This document shows, in pieces, positions 54,153-63,006 of a stretch of 64,000 bases of DNA; the first letter of the stretch is position 1, and each line of letters starts with the position of its first letter. This stretch comes from Pseudocolwellia sp049933045 (GTDB lineage: Bacteria > Pseudomonadota > Gammaproteobacteria > Enterobacterales > Alteromonadaceae), in assembly GCF_049933045.1 (NCBI RefSeq), contig NZ_CP187926.1, positions 3,038,001 to 3,102,000 on the forward strand, given 5' to 3'. The position numbers and the translations under genes were made by a program. The notes under the pieces are model-generated. The model was not told where the DNA came from, did not search any database, and worked only from the letters and a program-made list of their open reading frames with translations.

Positions 54153-54890
54153 TTACTTAAGCCCACGAGCTTCAAGCATAAGACGCTTCATATCTCTAAT
54201 CGCTTTATCTAAACCATCAATAACAGCACGAGCAATAATGCTGTGACCAATATTAAGTTCTATTATTTCAGGAATAGCAGCAATAGGTTTAACATTAAAA
54301 TAGTTTAAGCCATGACCAGCATTTACTTTTAAGCCTTTACTATGGGCATATTGAATACCTTTAGTCAGCCTTGCTAGCTCAGCTAATTGATCTTCTTCAT
54401 TCGTTGCATCAGCATAATGCCCCGTATGAATTTCGATATAGGTCGCTTTGGTGGCTAGTGCTGCATCAATCTGTTTTATATCAGCATCAATAAATAAACT
54501 CGTTTGAGTTCCTACCGCTGCTAAGCGACTAACTGCTTGAGTAATTTTTTCAAGCTGACCCACAACATCTAAACCACCTTCCGTGGTTAATTCTTCACGT
54601 TTCTCTGGAACTAAACAGCAAAAAACGGGTTTAACATCACAAGCTATATCTAGCATTTCATCGGTAACAGCCATTTCTAAATTCATGCGAGTATTCAGTG
54701 TTTGCTTTAGCACATGAATATCTCGGTCTTGGATATGACGTCTGTCTTCACGTAAATGTACTGTAATACCATCAGCACCTGCATGTTCGGCAACAGTTGC
54801 AGCATAAACAGGATCTGGAAAGTTTGTGCCTCTGGCTTGTCTTAAGGTTGCAATATGGTCAACATTAACGCCTAGTAAAATATCATTCAT
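54153..54890 (-). CDS. pdxJ: Pyridoxine 5'-phosphate synthase
   Basis: Closes the ring of pyridoxine 5'-phosphate from 1-deoxyxylulose phosphate and aminoacetone phosphate derivative. In 245 residues, LLGVNVDHIATLRQARGTNFPD opens the TIM barrel, GADGITVHLREDRRHIQD and KVNAGHGLNYFNV carry active-site residues, and IIELNIGHSIIARA binds phosphate. It lies between recO and acpS. Confidence 0.97.
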   Translation of the reverse strand: MNDILLGVNVDHIATLRQARGTNFPDPVYAATVAEHAGADGITVHLREDRRHIQDRDIHVLKQTLNTRMNLEMAVTDEMLDIACDVKPVFCCLVPEKREELTTEGGLDVVGQLEKITQAVSRLAAVGTQTSLFIDADIKQIDAALATKATYIEIHTGHYADATNEEDQLAELARLTKGIQYAHSKGLKVNAGHGLNYFNVKPIAAIPEIIELNIGHSIIARAVIDGLDKAIRDMKRLMLEARGLK

Positions 54891-54974
54891 AATTGATTCT
54901 TCTTTTATTCTTTTTTATATTCAAAAATTAGTCTTCAAGTTACTTTTAAGCTAAAACTATCGTTTAGGCTTAAG

Positions 54975-55655
54975 CTATCTTGTGAAAAGCTTTCTACTGT
55001 TAAGTGGCTTGCCACCTAGTAAATTATTAATAACTTGTCGCATAAGTAGTTTAAATGTTCTTAATACGAGTTCATCTTCAAGACGTTCTTCAGCAATAGC
55101 GAGTAAATGTTCTCGGCTATACTTGGGTATATTTAATTTAGTTAAAACAGGTACAAAGCCTTCTTCGAGTATGTAATAAAAATGGCTTTCTTGTGATTCA
55201 AAGATACTATTAAAATCAAAACTCTGCCCTAGCTCATCTAATAAAGTCATTTCAAATGATCTTAAGTTTTGTTCAACGGGTTGCTGTTCAGCTAAACCTT
55301 GTAAACTCATTTTATATCGATAAAACAATTCTGGGCATTCTATATGTTCGCCCAATAATCTAATTAATAATTCATTGAGATAAAAGCCACAAAAAACATA
55401 GTTACCCGAAAGAGCATAAGAACGTCGGCTTGTTTCTATTCGACTTAAATTTTTAAGTTGCCCTTTGCCTTTTAATACTACTTGTAATGGCAAAAAAGGC
55501 TGTAACAGCCCTTTTTTATTAGATTTTTGTGTTTTACCTGTATAAACAACAGCTGAAACTTTACCACTTTGCTCAGTAAGTAAATCAACAATTAATTGGT
55601 TATCTTTAAAAGGCTTACTGTGAAGAATAAAGGCTTCTTGTTCAAATGCTTCCAT
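54975..55655 (-). CDS. recO: DNA repair protein RecO
   Basis: Recombination mediator that helps RecA load on SSB-coated DNA. In 226 residues, EAFILHSKPFKDNQLIVDLLT and SAVVYTGKTQKSNKKGLLQPF form the N-terminal OB fold, followed by a helical domain with YVFCGFYLNELLIRLL. The zinc site of many RecO proteins is absent, as in other gammaproteobacteria. It sits downstream of era. Confidence 0.93.
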   Translation of the reverse strand: MEAFEQEAFILHSKPFKDNQLIVDLLTEQSGKVSAVVYTGKTQKSNKKGLLQPFLPLQVVLKGKGQLKNLSRIETSRRSYALSGNYVFCGFYLNELLIRLLGEHIECPELFYRYKMSLQGLAEQQPVEQNLRSFEMTLLDELGQSFDFNSIFESQESHFYYILEEGFVPVLTKLNIPKYSREHLLAIAEERLEDELVLRTFKLLMRQVINNLLGGKPLNSRKLFTR

Positions 55656-55698
55656 TGATACACTTATAGTTGTTTAACTCTGATTTTGGTTTAGTTTT

Positions 55699-56610
55699 CT
55701 AGCCTGAGTAATCATCGCCATAACCTAAACTACGTAAAGCTCTTTCGTCATCAGCCCAACCAGACTTAACTTTTACCCAAGTCTCTAAAAACACTTGTTG
55801 ACCAAATAAAGCTTCCATATCACGACGAGCTTCTTGTCCTATGGTTTTAAGTCTTGCGCCTTTGTTACCAATAACCATTCTTTTTTGAGTTTCGCGCTCA
55901 ACAAGAATAAGTGCGTTAATGTGGTATACGCCCTTCTCATCCATCTTAAACTGCTCTATTTCAACAGTTATTGAATAAGGTAATTCATCACCAGTGAAAC
56001 GAATTAACTTCTCTCTAATGATTTCAGACGCCATAAAACGACTTGAGCGATCGGTGATGTAATCTTCAGGAAACCAAAAATCGCCTTCAGGTAATGATTC
56101 CATACATAAGTCGTGGATCTTATCTACATTATCGCCTTTACTTGCTGAAATAGGGATAATGTTTTGGAAGTCATACTTAGCACCTAATTTTTGTAAATGC
56201 GGTAATAACTCTTCTTTGTTTTGTACGTTATCAATTTTGTTAACAACTAATACGCAAGGCGCACCACTTTTTCTAATTTTGCTGAGTACAAGCTCGTCAT
56301 CCGTTGTCCAATGAGTACCCTCTACTAAAAATACAATAAGTTCTACTTCTGCTATTGAACTACTAGCGGCTCTGTTCATTAAGCGATTAATGGCACGTTT
56401 TTCATCAGTATGTAAGCCAGGAGTATCAACGAGAACTGCTTGACGATTTTCTTCAGTAAGAATACCTAAAATACGATGACGCGTAGTTTGTGGCTTTTTA
56501 GACGTGATACTAATTTTTTGACCTAACAAGCTGTTTAATAACGTTGATTTACCGACGTTAGGACGTCCGACAATAGCAATTAGTCCACAATATTTCATTT
56601 CTGTTGTCAT
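55699..56610 (-). CDS. era: GTPase Era
   Basis: Essential GTPase that binds 16S rRNA and links ribosome maturation to growth. The 303 residues hold GRPNVGKSTLLN (G1), TTRHR (G2), DTPG (G3), NKID (G4) and SASKG (G5), then a KH domain with LILVERETQKRMVIGNKGARLK. The gene starts two bases after rnc, and with RNase III it forms the usual pair. Confidence 0.97.
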   Translation of the reverse strand: MTTEMKYCGLIAIVGRPNVGKSTLLNSLLGQKISITSKKPQTTRHRILGILTEENRQAVLVDTPGLHTDEKRAINRLMNRAASSSIAEVELIVFLVEGTHWTTDDELVLSKIRKSGAPCVLVVNKIDNVQNKEELLPHLQKLGAKYDFQNIIPISASKGDNVDKIHDLCMESLPEGDFWFPEDYITDRSSRFMASEIIREKLIRFTGDELPYSITVEIEQFKMDEKGVYHINALILVERETQKRMVIGNKGARLKTIGQEARRDMEALFGQQVFLETWVKVKSGWADDERALRSLGYGDDYSG

Positions 56611-56612
56611 TT

Positions 56613-57293
56613 TTAAATTAAGTCCAATACTTGTTGAGCAGCTGATTGTTCAGCCTTGCGTCGGCTAGTGCCTTTAGCGATAACCTCAGTGCTTATAACA
56701 CTGGTTAAACACTTTACGGTAAATTGTTGGTTATGTGATTGCCCGCTGACTTCTATTACTTCATATTCAGGAAGAGGTATTTTTCTGCCTTGTAAATATT
56801 CTTGTAATCGTGTCTTTGGGTCTTTTTGCTCATTACCTGGTTTTATTATGTTTAAATGATGTTCAAACCAACTAAGTATTAATGCTTTACAAGTTTCTTC
56901 ATCTGAATCTAAATAAACTGCGCCAATAATGGCTTCAACAGCATCTTCAAGAATCGAATCACGTTTATGACCACCACTTTTGAGTTCGCCAGCACCTAAT
57001 ATTAAATGCTCGCCTAACTTAAAATCGCGACCAAGTTTAGCTAAGGTAACACCTTTAACTAAGCTTGAGCGCATACGCGTTAAGTCACCTTCGTCATGCT
57101 CAGGAAATTTATGAAATAACACTTCTGCAATAACAAAACCTAAAATTGAATCACCCAAAAATTCTAAACGTTCGTTGTGTGAACCTTTAGCGCTTCGATG
57201 GGTTAATGCTTGCAATAAAATATCTTGATCATTGAAGTTATATCCAATGCGTTTAGATAAAGCTGCGAGTGTTATAGGTGTATTTTTGATCAA
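56613..57293 (-). CDS. rnc: Ribonuclease III
   Basis: Cuts double-stranded RNA in rRNA precursors and mRNAs. In 226 residues are the signature HNERLEFLGDSILGFV, the catalytic acids in DSILEDAVEAIIGAVYLD and a double-stranded RNA-binding domain near the C terminus. The start is TTG, directly after the lepB stop (TAATTG); the reading frame aligns with known RNase III starts from there. Confidence 0.96.
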   Translation of the reverse strand: MIKNTPITLAALSKRIGYNFNDQDILLQALTHRSAKGSHNERLEFLGDSILGFVIAEVLFHKFPEHDEGDLTRMRSSLVKGVTLAKLGRDFKLGEHLILGAGELKSGGHKRDSILEDAVEAIIGAVYLDSDEETCKALILSWFEHHLNIIKPGNEQKDPKTRLQEYLQGRKIPLPEYEVIEVSGQSHNQQFTVKCLTSVISTEVIAKGTSRRKAEQSAAQQVLDLI

Positions 57294-58214
57294 TTAATTT
57301 ATTCCACCTAAGCGTTCAAATCTAACCCCTGTAGGGATCCAGTTTGGAATGATGCTGTCTTGCTCTCTACCAAAGGTAAAGCTCATCCAAATAGCTACAG
57401 CTTCTCCAACTAAGTTTTCTTCCGGCACAAAGCCCCAAAAACGACCATCTAAGCTGTTGTCTCGATTATCACCCATAACAAAATATTGACCTGCTGGCAC
57501 AACAAATTCATCACGTTGTGTACCTGCTTGTTTATAATATTGAGGAGTACGCTCAACAACATTATTGTTAATTAATATATCATGAGTTTTATTAGGCATT
57601 TCTGAACTGAAACGACTTAAACCGTATGAACCATCAGGTGTAGAATCTTCTGGTCTTAACGTTTGCACAACTTGTTCAAAGTCAGAACAGGCTTTATCTG
57701 CAGGCTTACATACAGGCTTAATGTACAACGATTTGTTACGGTAAATAATACGATCACCTGGTAAACCGATAACACGCTTAATGTAATCAATCTCTGGCTG
57801 TATTGGGTATTTAAAAACCACAACATCGCCACGCTCAGGTAAATTGATTTCAACAAATTTATGACGAAGCACAGGATCACGTAAACCGTAATTAAACTTG
57901 TTCACTAAAATAAAGTCGCCATCAAGTAGTGTAGGCATCATAGATCCTGATGGGATCTGAAATGGTTCATATAAAAATGAACGTAATATCAACACAAATG
58001 CAATAACAGGGAAAATTTGTACTGCTGTATCAACCATAGCTGAAGGCTCAACTAACGATGCTTTAGTATCTGCATCTAACTCGCCTTCGCATTGGGCTTC
58101 TGCGCTCACTAATTTTAATTCACGTTTTGGTGCTAAATAAAACTTATCTGCTAACCAAACTATCCCTGTTAGTAACGTTAATGCTACTAAAAATATAGAA
58201 AAATAAACTGCCAT
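57294..58214 (-). CDS. lepB: Signal peptidase I
   Basis: Inner-membrane enzyme that removes Sec and Tat signal peptides. The 306-residue protein has two N-terminal membrane helices, PSGSMMPTLLDGDFILVNKF with the catalytic Ser, DYIKRVIGLPGD with the catalytic Lys, and VMGDNRDNSLDGRFWGFVP. It is between lepA and rnc, the standard order. Confidence 0.97.
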   Translation of the reverse strand: MAVYFSIFLVALTLLTGIVWLADKFYLAPKRELKLVSAEAQCEGELDADTKASLVEPSAMVDTAVQIFPVIAFVLILRSFLYEPFQIPSGSMMPTLLDGDFILVNKFNYGLRDPVLRHKFVEINLPERGDVVVFKYPIQPEIDYIKRVIGLPGDRIIYRNKSLYIKPVCKPADKACSDFEQVVQTLRPEDSTPDGSYGLSRFSSEMPNKTHDILINNNVVERTPQYYKQAGTQRDEFVVPAGQYFVMGDNRDNSLDGRFWGFVPEENLVGEAVAIWMSFTFGREQDSIIPNWIPTGVRFERLGGIN

Positions 58215-58245
58215 ATATATTCCGTTTCGTCTTGTTTAACTGAAA

Positions 58246-60036
58246 TTAACTATCTAATTTCAATACTGATAAAAATGCTTCTTGCGGTATTTCAACATTA
58301 CCTACCTGTTTCATACGTTTTTTACCGTCTTTTTGTTTCTGTAATAATTTCTTCTTACGAGAAATATCACCACCGTAACATTTGGCTGTTACGTTTTTAC
58401 GTAATTGTTTTACTGTTGTACGTGCAATAACGTTATTGCCGATAGCTGCCTGAATCGCAATATCAAACATCTGTCTGTGAATAAGTTCTTTAAGCTTTTC
58501 AACTAACATACGACCACGAGCTATAGAATGAGATCTATGAGTGATCATTGCTAACGCATCTACACGATCGCCGTTGATCATTACATCAACTCTTACCATG
58601 TCTGCTGGTTCAAAACGTACAAAGTTATAATCTAAAGAAGCGTAACCGCGGCTGGTAGATTTAAGTTTATCAAAAAAGTCCATTACCACTTCAGCCATAG
58701 GTAACTCGTAAGTTACAGCGACTTGATTACCATGGTAAATAATATCTTTTTGTACACCACGTTTTTCAATACATAAGGTAATTACATTACCTAAATGTTC
58801 TTGTGGTACTAAAATATTCGCTTGAACGATAGGTTCACGAATTTCTTCAATGTTATTGATTGCGGGTAAATCACTTGGATTATCAATCGATAAAACATCG
58901 CCATTAGTACAAACAATTTCATAGTTTACCGTTGGCGCTGTGGTAATCAGGTCTAGGTTATATTCGCGTTCTAAACGCTCTTGAACAATTTCCATGTGGA
59001 GCATGCCAAGGAAACCAATACGGAAACCAAAACCTAATGCTGAAGAGTTTTCAGGTTCAAAAAGTAACGAGGCGTCGTTTAAGCTTAATTTATTTAGCGC
59101 ATCACGGAAGTTTTCATATTCTTCTGAACTTACTGGGAAAATCCCCGCATAAACTTGTGGTTGAACTTTTTTAAAGCCTGGTAAAGCCGTTGTAGCTTCT
59201 TTCTTAGAAATAGTAATGGTATCACCTACTGGTGCACCATGAATTTCTTTAATACCCGCGATAATGAAACCAACTTCGCCAGTTCTAAGAATGCCTGTTT
59301 CTTTTTGCTTAGGTGTGAAAATACCTACTTTGTCGATAAGGTGTACTTGTCCTGTTGACATGACCACCATTTTATCGCCTTTTTTAACTTCGCCATTGAT
59401 CACACGAACTAAAGATACAACACCTTGGTAATTATCAAACCATGAATCGATAATTAACGCTTGTAATGGTGCATCTCTTTCACCGACTGGCGGTGGAACA
59501 TTAGCTACAATCGTTTCTAAAACATCTTCAATACCAATACCTGTTTTAGCTGAACACTGCACAGCATCAGTTGCATCAATACCAATAATGTTTTCAATTT
59601 CTTCTGAAACACGCTCAGGGTCGGCTTGTGGTAAATCTATTTTATTTAAGATTGGAATGACTTCTAATTCCATTTCTATAGCCGTATAACAGTTAGCAAC
59701 TGTTTGAGCTTCAACACCTTGTCCAGCATCAACAACTAATAAAGCACCTTCACAAGAAGCTAATGAGCGAGATACCTCATAAGAGAAGTCAACATGGCCT
59801 GGAGTGTCGATAAAGTTAAGTTGGTAAATTTCACCATCTTTAGCTTTATAATCTAAAGTTACACTTTGCGCTTTAATGGTAATACCACGTTCACGTTCAA
59901 TGTCCATTGAGTCAAGAACCTGTGCAGACATTTCACGATCTTGTAAACCTCCACAATGCTGAATAAGACGATCAGAAAGTGTAGATTTGCCATGGTCGAT
60001 ATGGGCTATTATCGAGAAGTTTCGGATATTTTTCAT
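58246..60036 (-). CDS. lepA: Elongation factor 4 (LepA)
   Basis: Translational GTPase acting in initiation and ribosome back-translocation. The 596 residues include AHIDHGKSTLSDR (G1), RERGITIKAQ (G2), DTPGHVDF (G3), NKID (G4), the EF-G-like domains, and the LepA-specific C terminus with AKCYGGDISRKKKLLQKQK. It is 31 bases upstream of lepB. Confidence 0.97.
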   Translation of the reverse strand: MKNIRNFSIIAHIDHGKSTLSDRLIQHCGGLQDREMSAQVLDSMDIERERGITIKAQSVTLDYKAKDGEIYQLNFIDTPGHVDFSYEVSRSLASCEGALLVVDAGQGVEAQTVANCYTAIEMELEVIPILNKIDLPQADPERVSEEIENIIGIDATDAVQCSAKTGIGIEDVLETIVANVPPPVGERDAPLQALIIDSWFDNYQGVVSLVRVINGEVKKGDKMVVMSTGQVHLIDKVGIFTPKQKETGILRTGEVGFIIAGIKEIHGAPVGDTITISKKEATTALPGFKKVQPQVYAGIFPVSSEEYENFRDALNKLSLNDASLLFEPENSSALGFGFRIGFLGMLHMEIVQERLEREYNLDLITTAPTVNYEIVCTNGDVLSIDNPSDLPAINNIEEIREPIVQANILVPQEHLGNVITLCIEKRGVQKDIIYHGNQVAVTYELPMAEVVMDFFDKLKSTSRGYASLDYNFVRFEPADMVRVDVMINGDRVDALAMITHRSHSIARGRMLVEKLKELIHRQMFDIAIQAAIGNNVIARTTVKQLRKNVTAKCYGGDISRKKKLLQKQKDGKKRMKQVGNVEIPQEAFLSVLKLDS

Positions 60037-60123
60037 AGATGGAGGTTCAAGTACAACAATTATAAAATTAACAATAGCGGGATTTTAACGAATTTAGCGT
60101 ACGGGGGCTATCTTTATACTCAA

Positions 60124-60591
60124 TTAACTTTCAATTACAGTGATTCTTTCTGTAAGAATACGTAAAATTTTGGGTGTTAATCTGGCTTTATTTTTAGGAG
60201 AGGATTGTTTGTTTTTTGCTAAAGAATAACCTAAATAACCGCCTAACGCTGATAATAACACGCCAAAAAATTCATGAGGTAACATACCATTACTGATAAA
60301 ATACTGTCCTACACCAGCAAAAGAAATTAAACCAATAAGCGGAAATAAATACACTTGCCAAGCACTTTGCAGTAAACAAGCATCTGAAAGACCCAGCACA
60401 ACAGTATCACCAACTTTAAGAGGTAAATCACTCTGTAAGGTTAACGATAGCTTTTTAGTAGGAAAGGCTTTGGCAACTTGCCCGCTTCCACAGTTATCAA
60501 CTTGCTGACAACCCGAGCAAGCAGACTTAACCTCACTCATTATAGATACGGTATTGTTATCAACATGAACAACAGTTGCCAACTCTTCCAT
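60124..60591 (-). CDS. rseC: Sigma-E factor regulatory protein RseC
   Basis: Inner-membrane protein of 155 residues, last gene of the sigma-E operon. A Cys cluster CSGCQQVDNCG lies near residue 25, and two membrane helices near 75-95 and 105-125. RseC and its relatives also act in redox control (SoxR reduction). Its ATG overlaps the rseB stop. Confidence 0.93.
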   Translation of the reverse strand: MEELATVVHVDNNTVSIMSEVKSACSGCQQVDNCGSGQVAKAFPTKKLSLTLQSDLPLKVGDTVVLGLSDACLLQSAWQVYLFPLIGLISFAGVGQYFISNGMLPHEFFGVLLSALGGYLGYSLAKNKQSSPKNKARLTPKILRILTERITVIES

Positions 60592-61553
60592 TATGGTATG
60601 TTCTTATTTGGTATAAAACTAACTGAATCAGCAATACTTTGCGCTGTAATTAATGGAATTTTACCTACAACACTAACTTCAACACCATTTGATACTTGGT
60701 TGAAAACACCTGTTGCACCATTCATTACAAATTCAGCTTCTCGGTTATTAACAGGAGCTTTATTAATATAAACCGAAATATCCACTAAACCATCTGAGAA
60801 AAGCATGAATTCTGTTGCTTGCTTAGTAATAGTCAGTTGATGGTGGTTTGCTCTGATCTTTTCAAAACCACTTGGTAACCAGTTAATGTTCCACTGAAGT
60901 TCAGCTTCAGTTGACGCTTCAGGCACTTCTACCACAGCAGGTAATTCAGAGGTTTTTAATATTTTTAAAGACTCAGGTAGACCTTGAGAAAACTCTAAAT
61001 GAGTAAACTGTACTTGCTCTAGCACGATACCTTGACGAGTAATTAAAGACATTTTCAATAACATGCCAGACTCTTGGTCTATCCATAAACGATAGCCATA
61101 ACGATTAGGATCTTTAGAAACAATACGAATAACTTGTGAAGAACGACCTAAAACACGACTTTTTCCTAATGAAATAAAATCGTAGTTTTCTTGGAGAGTA
61201 GAAATATCACCACTTAGGATCGCAGGAATAGGACCACTAATTTGATATGTTTTAACAGAATATGGAGGAAGTTCAGGCTCAATATAACTTACAATTTCAT
61301 TACGTCTTAATACGTCTCTTCGAGGACCATTAAGTAAAGATAAGATTTCTAGTTCATTACCTTCTTCATCAACACCATGAAACCAATGATAAGGTTCAGC
61401 GTGGTTATTTTTAATAACCACGAATGACGTACTAAAATTGCGCGTTTTTAAAGATTGAGATAGAGAATTAAGCCAAGTTGAAGCTTGCTCTACCTCTGCG
61501 GCGATTGCTGTAAAACTAGTACTCAGCAATAGTACGCATGCTAATATTCTCAT
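60591..61553 (-). CDS. rseB: Sigma-E factor negative regulatory protein RseB
   Basis: Periplasmic protein that binds RseA and shields it from DegS until mislocalised lipid or LPS signals appear. Signal peptide at residues 1-18 (cleavage after AIA-AE), then the lipoprotein-carrier-like fold (WLNSLSQSLKTRNFSTSFVV) and the C-terminal domain with LPSGFEKIRANHHQ. 320 residues. The ATG overlaps the rseA stop by four bases. Confidence 0.95.
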   Translation of the reverse strand: MRILACVLLLSTSFTAIAAEVEQASTWLNSLSQSLKTRNFSTSFVVIKNNHAEPYHWFHGVDEEGNELEILSLLNGPRRDVLRRNEIVSYIEPELPPYSVKTYQISGPIPAILSGDISTLQENYDFISLGKSRVLGRSSQVIRIVSKDPNRYGYRLWIDQESGMLLKMSLITRQGIVLEQVQFTHLEFSQGLPESLKILKTSELPAVVEVPEASTEAELQWNINWLPSGFEKIRANHHQLTITKQATEFMLFSDGLVDISVYINKAPVNNREAEFVMNGATGVFNQVSNGVEVSVVGKIPLITAQSIADSVSFIPNKNIP

Positions 61554-62170
61554 TTAGGCAGGTTTTCAACCTTATTGTTTGGAGTGTTTTCTAACTCAGG
61601 TGCAACGTCATTTGTAGATGTAGTCGTTACAGCTGTTAGTTTAATTTGTTGCTTATGATCAACAAGTAAAGCTTGTAAGCGACGTTGTTGTTCAATATAA
61701 GCTTCTTTTTGAGATTTTTGTGAAGGCTGTTGGTAGTTAAAACTAACAGGTTCAGCAATACCAACAAAAGCACTTGTTTGGATATTTTGAATTGGCGCGG
61801 CATCATCAGTTTGAACAACATTGTTTTGTTGAACACCTAATACCATTAAACCAGCAGCAGAAGCAGCGATAGCTAATTGCCCAAATGGTTTAACAAAACT
61901 CACTACTCGAGCTTTAAATCCAGTTTCTTTTGTCGCTGTATTTTTTGGTGCTAATACAGTTGGCTCATTTTCAATTGCTGCAGAAATTTTGTCTGCAAGG
62001 TCTAATTGTAATGTTTCAGGAACATCGTTTCTCATGATGTCACCCATCAATTGATAACGACCCCAAGTATCAGACAATTCACTATCTTTGACTATTTCAT
62101 CAAAAGATTCATCTTCATGACCATAATTATCAACTAAAGATGACACTGTCTCAAACTTACTTTCACTCAT
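61550..62170 (-). CDS. rseA: Anti-sigma-E factor RseA
   Basis: Membrane protein that holds sigma-E inactive. The 206-residue chain has a cytoplasmic sigma-binding region with WGRYQLMGDIMRND near residue 37, a membrane helix near 95-115 (QLAIAASAAGLMVLGV), and a periplasmic tail rich in Gln and Thr that binds RseB. It is 40 bases after rpoE and before rseB. Confidence 0.94.
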   Translation of the reverse strand: MSESKFETVSSLVDNYGHEDESFDEIVKDSELSDTWGRYQLMGDIMRNDVPETLQLDLADKISAAIENEPTVLAPKNTATKETGFKARVVSFVKPFGQLAIAASAAGLMVLGVQQNNVVQTDDAAPIQNIQTSAFVGIAEPVSFNYQQPSQKSQKEAYIEQQRRLQALLVDHKQQIKLTAVTTTSTNDVAPELENTPNNKVENLPK

Positions 62171-62210
62171 ACATACACCTTAAAATTAGCGTTGTAACTA
62201 AAATAGTTAC

Positions 62211-62789
62211 TTAACTCTGAAGTAATGGTCGTATTTTTTTATCTACAGCATCACGTGCTCTAAATATTCTTGAACGAACTGTACCAACAGGACATTCCAT
62301 AATAACGGCAATTTCTTCGTAACTTAAACCTTCAAGCTCCCTTAAATTTATCGCGGTGCGTAAATCTTCAGGTAACTGCTCAATTGTATTAAATACTACT
62401 TTCTTAATTTCGTTTGTTAATAGTAATTTTTCAGGAGACGCGTTTTCTCTTAAAGCATCTCCACTATCATAAATCTCTGCATCTTCAATTTCAACATCTG
62501 AACCTGGTGGTTTACGTCCAGTTGCAACAAGATGATTTTTTGCACAGTTTACAGCAATACGATAAAGCCAAGTGTAAAAGGCACTATCGCCTCTAAAATT
62601 AGGTAATGCTCGATAAGCTTTAATAAAAGCTTCTTGTACTATATCAGGCACATCACTTTGGTTTTTAACATAGCGTGAAACTAAACTTGCTACTTTATGC
62701 TGGTACTTAGTAACCAGAAGATTAAAGGCATGTTTATCACCGCTTTGTACTCGTACAACCAACTGCTGGTCAACGTTTTGTTCACCCAT
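62211..62789 (-). CDS. rpoE: RNA polymerase sigma-E factor
   Basis: ECF sigma factor for envelope stress. The 192 residues have region 2 (VQSGDKHAFNLLVTKYQHKV, DVPDIVQEAFIKAYRALPNFRGDSAFYTWLYRI) and region 4 (LREL-EGLSYEEIAVIMECP-VGTVRSRIFRARDAV). It heads rpoE-rseA-rseB-rseC, and a sigma-E-type promoter lies upstream, so it likely activates itself. Confidence 0.97.
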   Translation of the reverse strand: MGEQNVDQQLVVRVQSGDKHAFNLLVTKYQHKVASLVSRYVKNQSDVPDIVQEAFIKAYRALPNFRGDSAFYTWLYRIAVNCAKNHLVATGRKPPGSDVEIEDAEIYDSGDALRENASPEKLLLTNEIKKVVFNTIEQLPEDLRTAINLRELEGLSYEEIAVIMECPVGTVRSRIFRARDAVDKKIRPLLQS

Positions 62790-62853
62790 TCGAGCCCCAT
62801 CTCCTAAATAATACTTAACTTCTTTAACATCTGGCTCATGGCAAACGTATAAA

Positions 62854-62881
62854 TTAGGACTGCCCTAATATGAAAAAGTTC
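62854..62881 (-). promoter_or_regulatory. Sigma-E-dependent promoter of rpoE
   Basis: On the minus strand GAACTT (62881-62876), exactly 16 bases, TCCTAA (62859-62854). The -35 element is the perfect sigma-E box and the spacing is right; the -10 is close to TCTGA/TCTAA. It lies 65 bases before the rpoE ATG. Confidence 0.75.
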
Positions 62882-63006
62882 GAAATAAAAATAAATAAAT
62901 TAACAATAAATTAAAGAATTGCGCTATAAGCCTTTATTTTTACTGTTCTAGACAATGAATAAAAGTTAATATCTTTGTACATATAATACAGCAATATTAA
63001 AATTTT